NCBI GenBank assembly: GCA_036639635.1
Contig: JAVWIF010000050.1
Span: 1 to 14,244 of the forward strand
Direction of reading: 5' to 3'
DNA: 14,244 nt
DNA from: JAVWIF01 sp036639635
Lineage (GTDB): Bacteria > Bacillota_I > Bacilli_A > Erysipelotrichales > Erysipelotrichaceae
Of this stretch, positions 1 to 6,371 are shown in pieces. Made by a program: the position numbers and the translations under genes. The notes below the pieces were generated by a model that searched no databases, was not told the origin of the DNA, and worked only from the letters and a program-made list of their open reading frames with translations. Numbering within the stretch: the first letter of the stretch is position 1; every line of letters starts with the position of its first letter.

Positions 1-414
1 TGCAAGGGCTCTAGGAATTGATTCCATCAATTCACGATCGCCTGCAGCACACCCTTTTTGTACAAGGGCTGAGTATCCTCCAATAAAGTTAACCCCAGTA
101 CTTTGTGCACAACGCTCTAAAGTAAGGGCATATTTTACTGGATCACCACCACTTACTGCACAAAGAAATGCAATAGGGGTAACAGAAATACGTTTATTTA
201 TAATAGGAATGCCATATTCACGTTCAATATCATCCCCTGTTTTAACTAAATCTTTAGCTAAACGCGTAATCTTATTAAAAACCTTTTCACAAGACTTATC
301 AATATCACTATCAGCGCAATCTAATAAAGAAATACCCATCGTAATTGTACGAACATCAAGATACTCTTCATCTATCATTTTAATTGTTTCTAATATTTCA
401 TGTACATTTATCAT
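1..414 (-). CDS. UPF0210/DUF711 (PFL-like) family protein, N-terminal part
   Basis: This is the N-terminal 138 residues of a protein whose gene runs off the left edge; full members of the family are roughly 450 residues. The visible part starts MINVHEILETIKMI and contains the segments DVRTITMGISLLDC, VTPIAFLCAVSGG and GVNFIGGYSALVQKGCAAGD, which I recognise as UPF0210 (DUF711). The family has a fold related to pyruvate formate-lyase but no assigned reaction. The start is the ATG at 412-414, preceded by an AGGATGG ribosome binding site and 12 nt downstream of the stop of the ACT-domain gene. The two are therefore almost certainly one operon, an arrangement also known from streptococci. The frame is open to base 1. 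The family call is confident; the function is unknown. Confidence 0.88.
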   Translation of the reverse strand, partial: MINVHEILETIKMIDEEYLDVRTITMGISLLDCADSDIDKSCEKVFNKITRLAKDLVKTGDDIEREYGIPIINKRISVTPIAFLCAVSGGDPVKYALTLERCAQSTGVNFIGGYSALVQKGCAAGDRELMESIPRALA

Positions 415-426
415 GTTTATACCATC

Positions 427-696
427 CTATATTTTATGCATTGAATTAAAAATATCTTCATGCATAACGTGAATTGTTAGTCCACTTTCTTTTCCTATTT
501 TTTCCATATGTTCCGCGAACTCAGATAATGATGTTGCGCCTTTCGTTATATCAATTAACATGATCATAGCAAACATATCCTGTAGTAAAGTTTGAGAAAC
601 TTCTATTACATTCATATTGGCTTTTTCACATTCTACACTAACTTTTGCTAAAATCCCTACCATATCTTTTCCAATAACACTCACAACTGCTCTCAT
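427..696 (-). CDS. ACT-domain protein, UPF0237 family
   Basis: A stand-alone ACT domain of 89 residues. It begins MRAVVSVIGKDMVGILAKVS, typical of ACT regulatory domains (beta strand, then a GxDxxG-like turn, then a helix), and contains NVIEVSQTLLQDMFAMIMLID. ACT domains bind amino acids or other small ligands and usually regulate metabolic enzymes; the ligand here is not predictable. I chose the ATG at 694-696 over the in-frame GTG directly upstream (697-699) because the GGAGGA ribosome binding site lies 6 nt from the ATG but only 3 nt from the GTG. It is the first gene of a two-gene operon with the UPF0210 gene 12 nt downstream, suggesting that the ACT protein acts with or on that partner. 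A good promoter lies just upstream (728-756). Confidence 0.9.
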   Translation of the reverse strand: MRAVVSVIGKDMVGILAKVSVECEKANMNVIEVSQTLLQDMFAMIMLIDITKGATSLSEFAEHMEKIGKESGLTIHVMHEDIFNSMHKI

Positions 697-727
697 CACA
701 ATTCCTCCATTTCAAATCTTATTTTAA

Positions 728-756
728 ATTATACTGTAAAGTTATAAAAAGCACAA
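728..756 (-). promoter_or_regulatory. Sigma-A promoter of the ACT/UPF0210 operon
   Basis: Reading the minus strand, TTGTGC (751-756) and TATAAT (728-733) are separated by exactly 17 bp. The ACT start codon is about 30 nt downstream. The promoter lies between the terminator of the preceding gene (769-803) and the ACT gene. Confidence 0.7.
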
Positions 757-763
757 TATCAAT

Positions 764-803
764 ATAAAAAATGTATACATCTGTTCATGATATGCATACA
801 TTT
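764..803 (-). terminator. Factor-independent terminator after the acidic hypothetical gene
   Basis: On the minus strand AAATGTATGCAT (803-792) pairs with ATGTATACATTT (780-769). The stem is 12 bp with one G-U wobble, the loop is 11 nt, and a U run follows immediately. The G-U pair forms only in the minus-strand RNA, which agrees with termination of the leftward transcript coming from the 821-1336 gene. Confidence 0.8.
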
Positions 804-820
804 AATTAGCGTGTACTGAA

Positions 821-1336
821 TTATTTGAACGTTTCACTAGCAAATGCTAATGGAAGCATTTCAAATGGTTCATACGCATCTTGTAATCCACTTAAATTAC
901 AAGTAAACTCTTCTTCATAATAAGGTTGCGCTTTTTGTACTTTTATCTTTTCTACAATCGTATTTGACATTTCACTAGAAAGTTGTACCTTACGCACCCC
1001 TTTTACAGTATCATTAGCATCAATCAAATATAAAGAGCAAGCAAACCCTATCCCTTTTTCAAAAGTTCTAGTAATACTCTCATCATACATATTATCATGT
1101 ACATTAAAAATAAAATCACTTGTATCAATTGCATCATCTAGCGTTAACAAAAAGATAGCAATATCAAACTTATAAACAAAATCAATTGCTAAAGTATGTT
1201 TCTTTAACGCTTGTAACTCAAATTCTGTCCAATCTTCGTCCTTTATTACAAAAACAAACTCTCCATCCACATAATCCATTACCGTTCCCAATTGAGCTAC
1301 TTCAATTGGAAACTTACTTCCTATATCTATTTTCAT
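821..1336 (-). CDS. Acidic protein of unknown function
   Basis: I do not recognise this 171-residue protein. It has no signal peptide and no clear membrane segment, is acidic, and is rich in aspartate, glutamate and phenylalanine (for example DGEFVFVIKDEDWTEFELQA). Alternating hydrophobic stretches such as LAIDFVYKFDIAIFLLTLDD suggest a beta-rich cytosolic fold. The ATG at 1334-1336 follows an AAGGTGAT ribosome binding site. The gene lies 35 nt after the pseudokinase gene with no terminator between them, so the two-component transcript may continue into it. An extended -10 (TGTTATAAT, 1358-1366) just upstream suggests it also has its own promoter. A terminator at 764-803 ends the unit. Any role linked to the upstream sensor genes would be inference from position only. 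Confidence 0.75.
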   Translation of the reverse strand: MKIDIGSKFPIEVAQLGTVMDYVDGEFVFVIKDEDWTEFELQALKKHTLAIDFVYKFDIAIFLLTLDDAIDTSDFIFNVHDNMYDESITRTFEKGIGFACSLYLIDANDTVKGVRKVQLSSEMSNTIVEKIKVQKAQPYYEEEFTCNLSGLQDAYEPFEMLPLAFASETFK

Positions 1337-1357
1337 ATAATCACCTTTTTCTTTTGT

Positions 1358-1366
1358 ATTATAACA
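1358..1366 (-). promoter_or_regulatory. Extended -10 promoter for the acidic hypothetical gene
   Basis: On the minus strand TGTTATAAT, a consensus TGnTATAAT extended -10 element, lies about 20 nt before the start codon of the 821-1336 gene. No good -35 is visible 17 bp upstream, which is tolerated in extended -10 promoters. It would give a very short leader. Confidence 0.45.
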
Positions 1367-1371
1367 CGAAT

Positions 1372-2502
1372 TTATAATTCTTTTTCTTCTATTTTTACAT
1401 TCTTTTTATACGGAATACGAACATGAAATGCTAACATATCCCCAATTGAAGTTGCAATTAAGTCTCCTTGGTGCATATCCATAATCTGTTTTGCTATTCC
1501 TAATCCTAAAACATGGACTTTGCCACTTTCTGCAACATCTTCTAATCGATAATAATTATGAAATAAATGAGCTAGTTGATACGCCGATAAATGATAGGAT
1601 AAGACTTTAAAAACAAGTTCATATTGTTCTTCACTTTGATCAATATGAATGATAATCGTTTCTTGCTTTTTTCCTAGCTCCACAATATTTCGTAATAAAT
1701 CACGCATTACTCGTGCAATTTTATCATTATCAGCATAAAGTTCTAAGTGAACACCACTCTCAAGTTTTACATCCATTTCTTTTTCTTCAATAAATGGTAT
1801 ATATTCATCAATAACTTGTTCCATCATTCGATCTAGCAACATATTTTCTGGGTTCCATTTAGCATATTGTAAATTAAATCGTGTAATATTAAAGAACTCA
1901 TTAATCATATCTTCTAAATCCATCGATTTGTATAGTACTTTTACAATATAATCTTTTTGAATATCTGGTGATATCCGCTTTTCCTGTTCCAAAAATTCTA
2001 GATACATCAAAATTCTTGATAACGGCAACTTGATGTCTTGTGCCAATAAATAAATCAAGTCTTTTTTTCTTACTTCATCAGCCTGTAAAGATTTTAAATG
2101 TCGTTGATAGTCATTCGCAATATTTAATACCAACTGTTCCGTTGGTAGCATATCTTTGGGAAAGTTAATTTGCACTCTTTCTTTTTGCATCACATCATCA
2201 ATTCCATCCATTAAGATTTGCATATAATTAACTAGATCTTTACATAAATAATAAATCAAGATAAAACCTGCACCTACGATAACTGTTGGAAATAAAATCG
2301 CATATACTTTCTGAAATGTTTCGAACGTCGTCACAGGATCACCTTGTCGAATAAACAAACGAATAAAATCAATAACAACGCCATTCAAAATATCATCAAA
2401 TAAATAAATAAGTCCAATTCCACCTAGTGTAATCCCCGCTACAATGCGTGTATATTTAAAGAATAATTTTCTTTTTAATGCTTTCATATATTGCTTTTTC
2501 AT
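1372..2502 (-). CDS. Degenerate sensor histidine kinase (pseudokinase)
   Basis: A 376-residue membrane protein with the layout of a sensor kinase: two transmembrane helices at about 17-36 and 67-86, a short extracellular part, then dimerisation/phosphoacceptor-like and ATPase-like domains. The H-box reads LLAQDIKLPLSRI, so the position of the phosphorylated histidine is Gln155. The usual form, seen in the neighbouring kinase, is LAHDLKTPLTS. The N-box region (DLLRNIVELG, Asn272) keeps its central Asn. No DxGxG G1 box is recognisable, and the G2 remnant is VHVLGLGIAKQI (about 329-340). It should not autophosphorylate on a histidine. The ATG overlaps the upstream kinase stop as ATGA, so translation is coupled. 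It probably modulates the upstream VanS-like kinase, for example as a heterodimer partner or co-sensor; that role is inference. Confidence 0.87.
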   Translation of the reverse strand: MKKQYMKALKRKLFFKYTRIVAGITLGGIGLIYLFDDILNGVVIDFIRLFIRQGDPVTTFETFQKVYAILFPTVIVGAGFILIYYLCKDLVNYMQILMDGIDDVMQKERVQINFPKDMLPTEQLVLNIANDYQRHLKSLQADEVRKKDLIYLLAQDIKLPLSRILMYLEFLEQEKRISPDIQKDYIVKVLYKSMDLEDMINEFFNITRFNLQYAKWNPENMLLDRMMEQVIDEYIPFIEEKEMDVKLESGVHLELYADNDKIARVMRDLLRNIVELGKKQETIIIHIDQSEEQYELVFKVLSYHLSAYQLAHLFHNYYRLEDVAESGKVHVLGLGIAKQIMDMHQGDLIATSIGDMLAFHVRIPYKKNVKIEEKEL

Positions 2503-3599
2503 TCATATACCCCCTGTTCATAAGGTAAATCAATGGTAAATAATATATGGTTTCCTTCTGCATGTGCTTGAATTACTCCATGGTGTAATTCAACGATCTC
2601 TTTTGCTATAGCAAGGCCTAATCCTGCTCCTCCACTACTAGAAGAGCGCGCAGTATTTGCACGATAAAACTTATCAAACAAATGAGCAATGGCTTCCTCA
2701 TCTATTTCTTCGCTTTCATTTTGATAGGTTAAGCAAAGCGTACGATCTTTCATTATTCCACTAATTTCAATTGTTGAGTTAGCATTACTATAAGCGATTG
2801 CATTACGCATAAGATTATCAAAAACACGTAATAATTTATCATAATCACCTGTAATGAATGCACCTTCTGGTAAATCTATCTTCCATTTTATACCACGCTT
2901 TTCCATCAAAGGATAAAAACCAGCCAATTGTTGATTTAACAATTGTGGTAAATCAATTTTTGATAAATCTAATAATGAAACCTTATCATCATAGCGCAAA
3001 ATCTCAGAAAACTCATCAATTAAATCATCTAATCGTTTCGCTTTTTCATAAGCGATATGAATAGATGTTTCTTGTTGTTGTGCATCTATATGATGATCTA
3101 AAATATGATTAATATACCCTATCATACTTGTTAATGGTGTCTTTAAGTCATGTGCTAAGTACATTAATAATTCATTTTTATGTTCTTTTTCCTGGATTGA
3201 TAACTCTTGTGTTTCATTCTTTTTACGTACCATTTCTTCCACTTTTTCTTTCGCAAGTTGAAACTGTGGCAGCAATTTAAAATTCCAAGGCACTTTGTTT
3301 TTTTGTATTCCTTGCATCGTTGCTAGTAAAACATTCATATTACGAAAGAAAATTGTCACAAATATATATAGTAATAAAACAATTGCACTCACAAAAAGAA
3401 ATGTATTTATTTCCCAAGAATGGTGAATATAATACAATAAAAAATCGGATTCTGTTAATATTCCTTGCCCGCCATAAAGTGAAGAATAATAAGATAATAA
3501 ACCAATACAGACAAAGAGTATCCCCAATACTAAAATTGTCACTAAAAAGAAGAGGAGGGTTAATTTATTTTGAAGCTGTTTATAAATACTATTCTTCAA
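2499..3599 (-). CDS. VanS-like sensor histidine kinase
   Basis: A 366-residue sensor kinase with transmembrane helices at about 13-36 and 66-85 and a short loop of about 30 residues outside. A linker leads to a canonical HisKA domain with MYLAHDLKTPLTSMIGY (phospho-accepting His150), followed by a HATPase_c domain with N-box DNLMRNAIAYS (Asn266), F-box HLFDKFYRAN and G2 box GGAGLGLAIAKEI. The classical DxGxG G1 box is replaced by YQNESEE, as in the divergent VanS group. It should autophosphorylate and pass the phosphate to the VanR-like regulator encoded just upstream. The start is TTG at 3597-3599, overlapping the regulator gene by 11 nt, with AGGAT about 7 nt before it. No later Met precedes the first membrane helix, so TTG is the only sensible start. 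The signal is unknown, probably cell-wall-related. Confidence 0.92.
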   Translation of the reverse strand: MKNSIYKQLQNKLTLLFFLVTILVLGILFVCIGLLSYYSSLYGGQGILTESDFLLYYIHHSWEINTFLFVSAIVLLLYIFVTIFFRNMNVLLATMQGIQKNKVPWNFKLLPQFQLAKEKVEEMVRKKNETQELSIQEKEHKNELLMYLAHDLKTPLTSMIGYINHILDHHIDAQQQETSIHIAYEKAKRLDDLIDEFSEILRYDDKVSLLDLSKIDLPQLLNQQLAGFYPLMEKRGIKWKIDLPEGAFITGDYDKLLRVFDNLMRNAIAYSNANSTIEISGIMKDRTLCLTYQNESEEIDEEAIAHLFDKFYRANTARSSSSGGAGLGLAIAKEIVELHHGVIQAHAEGNHILFTIDLPYEQGVYE

Positions 3600-4278
3600 T
3601 CTGGTATCCTACTCCCCATACTGTTTTGATAAATTTAGGATTTCTTGGTGGTTCATGCATTTTTTCACGTAAACGACGAATATGAACCATCACCGTATTG
3701 TTGCTATCAAAATATTTTTCTTTCCAAACAGCTTCAAACAATTCTTCACTAGGGACAACTTTTCCTCTATTCTTACACAAGTACCAAAGAATTGAAAATT
3801 CAATTGGTGTCAATAACAATATTTCATCATATAGCGTACAACGATGGGAATCGTTATCTATAATCAAACCCTTAAAGTCGATGATATTTACGTTTTCACT
3901 TTGTTGATTGTACTTCATATATCTTCTAAGTTGAGCTTTTACTCGCGCAACCATTTCTAATGGATTGAAAGGTTTTGTAATATAGTCATCTGCACCTAGT
4001 GATAATCCTTGTATCTTATCCACATCTTCTATTTTAGCAGTTAACATAATCACTGGAAAAGTATATTTTTCCCGGATGATTTTACAAATTTCAAATCCAT
4101 TGATCTTTGGCATCATAATATCTAACAATGCCAAATCAACACTATTATGTATCATAAACTCTAAAGCATCTTCACTATCATAAAATTTGTGAACATCATA
4201 GCCTTCATTGCTTAAATATAAAGCTACTAAATCCGCAATTTCCTTCTCATCGTCTAAAACCAATATTTTAGTTTGCAT
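3589..4278 (-). CDS. VanR-like OmpR-family response regulator
   Basis: A full-length 229-residue transcription factor. The receiver domain has the acidic pocket Asp9/Asp10, phospho-acceptor Asp53 (LLDIMMP), Thr80 (IMLTAK) and Lys102 (YITKPF). The C-terminal winged helix-turn-helix has LTPIEFSILWYLCKN, NNTVMVHIRRLREKM and the closing KFIKTVWGVGYQIEE. Several stretches match the VanR of glycopeptide-resistance operons closely as I remember it (EIADLV, LGADDYITKPF, ARVKAQLRRY, IKTVWGVGY). It is the first gene of the operon with the kinase and pseudokinase. It is divergent from a D,D-carboxypeptidase gene, which is the obvious candidate target. No vanH, ligase or vanX gene lies in the window, so calling it a resistance regulator would go too far. 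Confidence 0.95.
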   Translation of the reverse strand: MQTKILVLDDEKEIADLVALYLSNEGYDVHKFYDSEDALEFMIHNSVDLALLDIMMPKINGFEICKIIREKYTFPVIMLTAKIEDVDKIQGLSLGADDYITKPFNPLEMVARVKAQLRRYMKYNQQSENVNIIDFKGLIIDNDSHRCTLYDEILLLTPIEFSILWYLCKNRGKVVPSEELFEAVWKEKYFDSNNTVMVHIRRLREKMHEPPRNPKFIKTVWGVGYQIEE

Positions 4279-4302
4279 TGTTAATCATCCTTCCATAGGT
4301 CT

Positions 4303-4311
4303 ATTATACCA
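4303..4311 (-). promoter_or_regulatory. Extended -10 promoter of the regulator/kinase operon
   Basis: On the minus strand TGGTATAAT matches the TGnTATAAT extended -10 consensus, about 25 nt before the start codon of the response regulator gene. The -35 region is weak (AATACA 17 bp upstream), so expression may be basal plus activator-assisted. Confidence 0.65.
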
Positions 4312-4329
4312 AAATTAATCAAATATGTA

Positions 4330-4361
4330 TTTAGAAATTTATTGTAATAATTTAGTAATCT
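4330..4361. promoter_or_regulatory. Phased direct repeats, candidate response-regulator operator
   Basis: TTTAGAAATTT (4330-4340) and TTTAGTAATCT (4351-4361) are 11-mers agreeing at 9 positions and spaced 21 bp apart, two helical turns. A looser copy, around TATTGTAATAA, fills the gap. OmpR-family regulators bind phased direct half-sites of this kind. The block lies midway between the divergent promoters, just upstream of the expected -35 region of each, which suits an activator serving both. In such AT-rich DNA chance similarity cannot be excluded. Confidence 0.4.
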
Positions 4362-4406
4362 ATTTATGGCTATTTTATGCTATGATAATAAGCAGGAGTT
4401 GACACT

Positions 4407-5393
4407 ATGCAAAATATTAAAACCACAAAACACTTACATAAAAAACGGCTTGTTTTTATTATACTGATTTGTTTATTTCTCTGCATTGATATTGCTTTAT
4501 TCTTTGGTATCAAACAATATTTCCCTAATGCTTTCAAAAACGAAGTCACACCACCTCCTTCTAATATCAATATACAAGCACAAAGCCAACGTAAAGAAAG
4601 TCTTAAATCAATCGATCTAAATAGTCAATATGCTTTGCTTATAGATTTAGAAGATCAAAGTATTCTTTATGAAAAAGCTGCCACAAGTAAAATATATCCT
4701 GCTTCTTTAACAAAAGTCTTAACATGCATTGTCGCTTTAGATTTTATTTCCGATATAAACGAAACAAATACAGTTACACAACAAGATTTAGAAGGACTTT
4801 ATGAAGCAAATGCAAGTGTTGCAGGCTTTGAAGTAGGAGACACATTAACGTATGAACAAGCACTCTTCGCATTACTGTTACCTTCTGGCGCAGATGCTGC
4901 TAATTTTCTAGCAAATCATTTAGCGCAATCGAATGATAATTTTATAAAAGAAATGAATAAAAAAGCTGTTTCATTAGGTATGCGCCATACACATTTTACA
5001 AATACAACTGGATTACATAATGAAAATCATTATACAACTTTAGAAGATATGAAAAAGATGATGGATCATGCTTGGAAAAACCCTGCTTTTGTTAGAATTA
5101 TAACAACATTAAAATATCATATTCCACCAATTGCTAGTCATCCTAACGGTATTGACTTAACAAGCACATTGCTTTCCTATGCTGGGGATTTATCCTATTC
5201 AAAAGGTGACATCATAGGTGGAAAAAGTGGGTATACATTAGAAGCTGGATGCTGTCTTATCAGTATTGGACAAAACGATGATGGTCATTTATATATGTTT
5301 ATTAGTGCAAAAGCATCTGGTGAACCGTCAATTGATTATAATCATATGAAAGATGCGAAAAAAATATATGAACATGTCGCTACACTACAATAA
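4407..5393 (+). CDS. Membrane-anchored serine D,D-carboxypeptidase (peptidase S11)
   Basis: A 328-residue penicillin-binding-protein-type D-alanyl-D-alanine carboxypeptidase, which trims the terminal D-Ala from peptidoglycan pentapeptides outside the cell. After a basic start, one hydrophobic segment at about 15-34 (VFIILICLFLCIDIALFF) acts as an uncleaved anchor. A proline-rich stretch follows, then the catalytic domain with SxxK motif SLTK (Ser100, Lys103) in IYPASLTKVL. The second motif is Ser160-Gly-Ala rather than Ser-x-Asn, and the third is KSG (273-275, GGKSGYTLEAG) rather than KTG. There is no C-terminal PBP5-type beta domain. The ATG follows AGGAG with about 8 nt spacing. It is divergent from the VanR-like regulator and probably under its control (inference). 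D,D-carboxypeptidases of this class act as VanY in some glycopeptide-resistance operons, but an ordinary wall-maturation role is equally possible. Confidence 0.92.
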   Translation: MQNIKTTKHLHKKRLVFIILICLFLCIDIALFFGIKQYFPNAFKNEVTPPPSNINIQAQSQRKESLKSIDLNSQYALLIDLEDQSILYEKAATSKIYPASLTKVLTCIVALDFISDINETNTVTQQDLEGLYEANASVAGFEVGDTLTYEQALFALLLPSGADAANFLANHLAQSNDNFIKEMNKKAVSLGMRHTHFTNTTGLHNENHYTTLEDMKKMMDHAWKNPAFVRIITTLKYHIPPIASHPNGIDLTSTLLSYAGDLSYSKGDIIGGKSGYTLEAGCCLISIGQNDDGHLYMFISAKASGEPSIDYNHMKDAKKIYEHVATLQ

Positions 5394-5430
5394 AAAACAG
5401 ATACTCAGTTATTTTAGAGTATCTGTTTTT
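5393..5430. terminator. Bidirectional terminator between carboxypeptidase and transketolase
   Basis: A perfect 14-bp inverted repeat, AAAAACAGATACTC (5393-5406) and GAGTATCTGTTTTT (5417-5430), with a 10-nt loop. The A-run and T-run at the ends give a U-tract on either strand. It separates the rightward carboxypeptidase gene, whose stop it abuts, from the leftward transketolase operon. Confidence 0.92.
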
Positions 5431-5441
5431 AAACTATTCTT

Positions 5442-6371
5442 TTATTTACCTTGTACTACAGCATTTACAATATCATTTGCAGTTAAACCATACTTCTCTA
5501 ATAAAGCAGAAGGTGTTCCACTTTCTCCAAATGTATCCTTGATACCTACCATAGCGATTTTACGTGGTGCATGTTGTGATAATACTTCTGCAACAGCACT
5601 ACCTAAACCACCAATAACACTATGTTCTTCACAAGTCACAAACAACTCATGATTACTTGCTAAATCAATCAATAATGCTTCATCAATTGGCTTAATCGTA
5701 TGAATATCAACAACAGTTGGTTCATACCCTTTTGTTTTCAACTCTTCACAAGCTGCAAGAGCTGCTTCTACCATAATTCCAGTCGCAATAATTGCCACAT
5801 CTTTACCTTTACGTAACACATTTCCTTTTCCAATTTTAAAATCAATTGTTTTTTCATCATACACAGCATCCACTGCCATTCTACCTAAACGAACATAGCA
5901 AGGTCCATCATACTTTGCTATTGCTTCAATAGCAGCATATGTTTCAGCTGCATCGGCAGGAGATACAACAACCATACCAGGAATTGTTCTCATAAGAGCA
6001 ATATCTTCCACACTTTGATGACTAGCACCATCTTCTCCAACAGTAAGACCAGCATGTGTTGCACATACTTTTACATTTAAATGAGGGTAACCAATCGAGT
6101 TACGTACTTGTTCAAATGCACGACCTGCTGCAAACATTGCAAAACTACTAGCAAATACAATATTTCCACTTGTTGCTAAACCGGCAGCAACACTCATCAT
6201 GTTACCTTCCGCAATCCCCATATTCATATGTTGCTTAGGTGCAACCTTTTTAACTTCTCCAGTTTTTGTAGAGCCAGATAAATCGGCATCTAAAACAATA
6301 ATATTTTTATTTTTCTCAGCAAGTTTTGCCAAGGCTTTTCCATATGCTTCTCTAGTCGCTACTTTTGCCAT
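5442..6371 (-). CDS. Transketolase, C-terminal subunit
   Basis: 309 residues carrying the pyrimidine-binding and C-terminal domains of transketolase. With the subunit encoded upstream it transfers two-carbon ketol units between sugar phosphates in the pentose phosphate pathway, using thiamine diphosphate. Visible motifs are IIVLDADLSGSTKT, HMNMGIAEGNMM with the cofactor-activating glutamate (Glu55), and GLTVGEDGASHQSVEDIALM, which holds conserved active-site histidines. I chose the ATG at 6369-6371 because a more upstream in-frame ATG (6378-6380) touches the AGGAGG sequence. The chosen start is about 9 nt from it and overlaps the stop of the N-terminal subunit as TAATG, so the two subunits are translationally coupled and made in equal amounts. 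The related family DXP synthase is a single longer chain and fits less well. Confidence 0.93.
   Translation of the reverse strand: MAKVATREAYGKALAKLAEKNKNIIVLDADLSGSTKTGEVKKVAPKQHMNMGIAEGNMMSVAAGLATSGNIVFASSFAMFAAGRAFEQVRNSIGYPHLNVKVCATHAGLTVGEDGASHQSVEDIALMRTIPGMVVVSPADAAETYAAIEAIAKYDGPCYVRLGRMAVDAVYDEKTIDFKIGKGNVLRKGKDVAIIATGIMVEAALAACEELKTKGYEPTVVDIHTIKPIDEALLIDLASNHELFVTCEEHSVIGGLGSAVAEVLSQHAPRKIAMVGIKDTFGESGTPSALLEKYGLTANDIVNAVVQGK

Noticed and set aside
4370..4570. Minus-strand open frame overlapping the start of the carboxypeptidase gene.
   Set aside because: It is a shadow of the carboxypeptidase coding sequence and promoter, with no ribosome binding site or family match.
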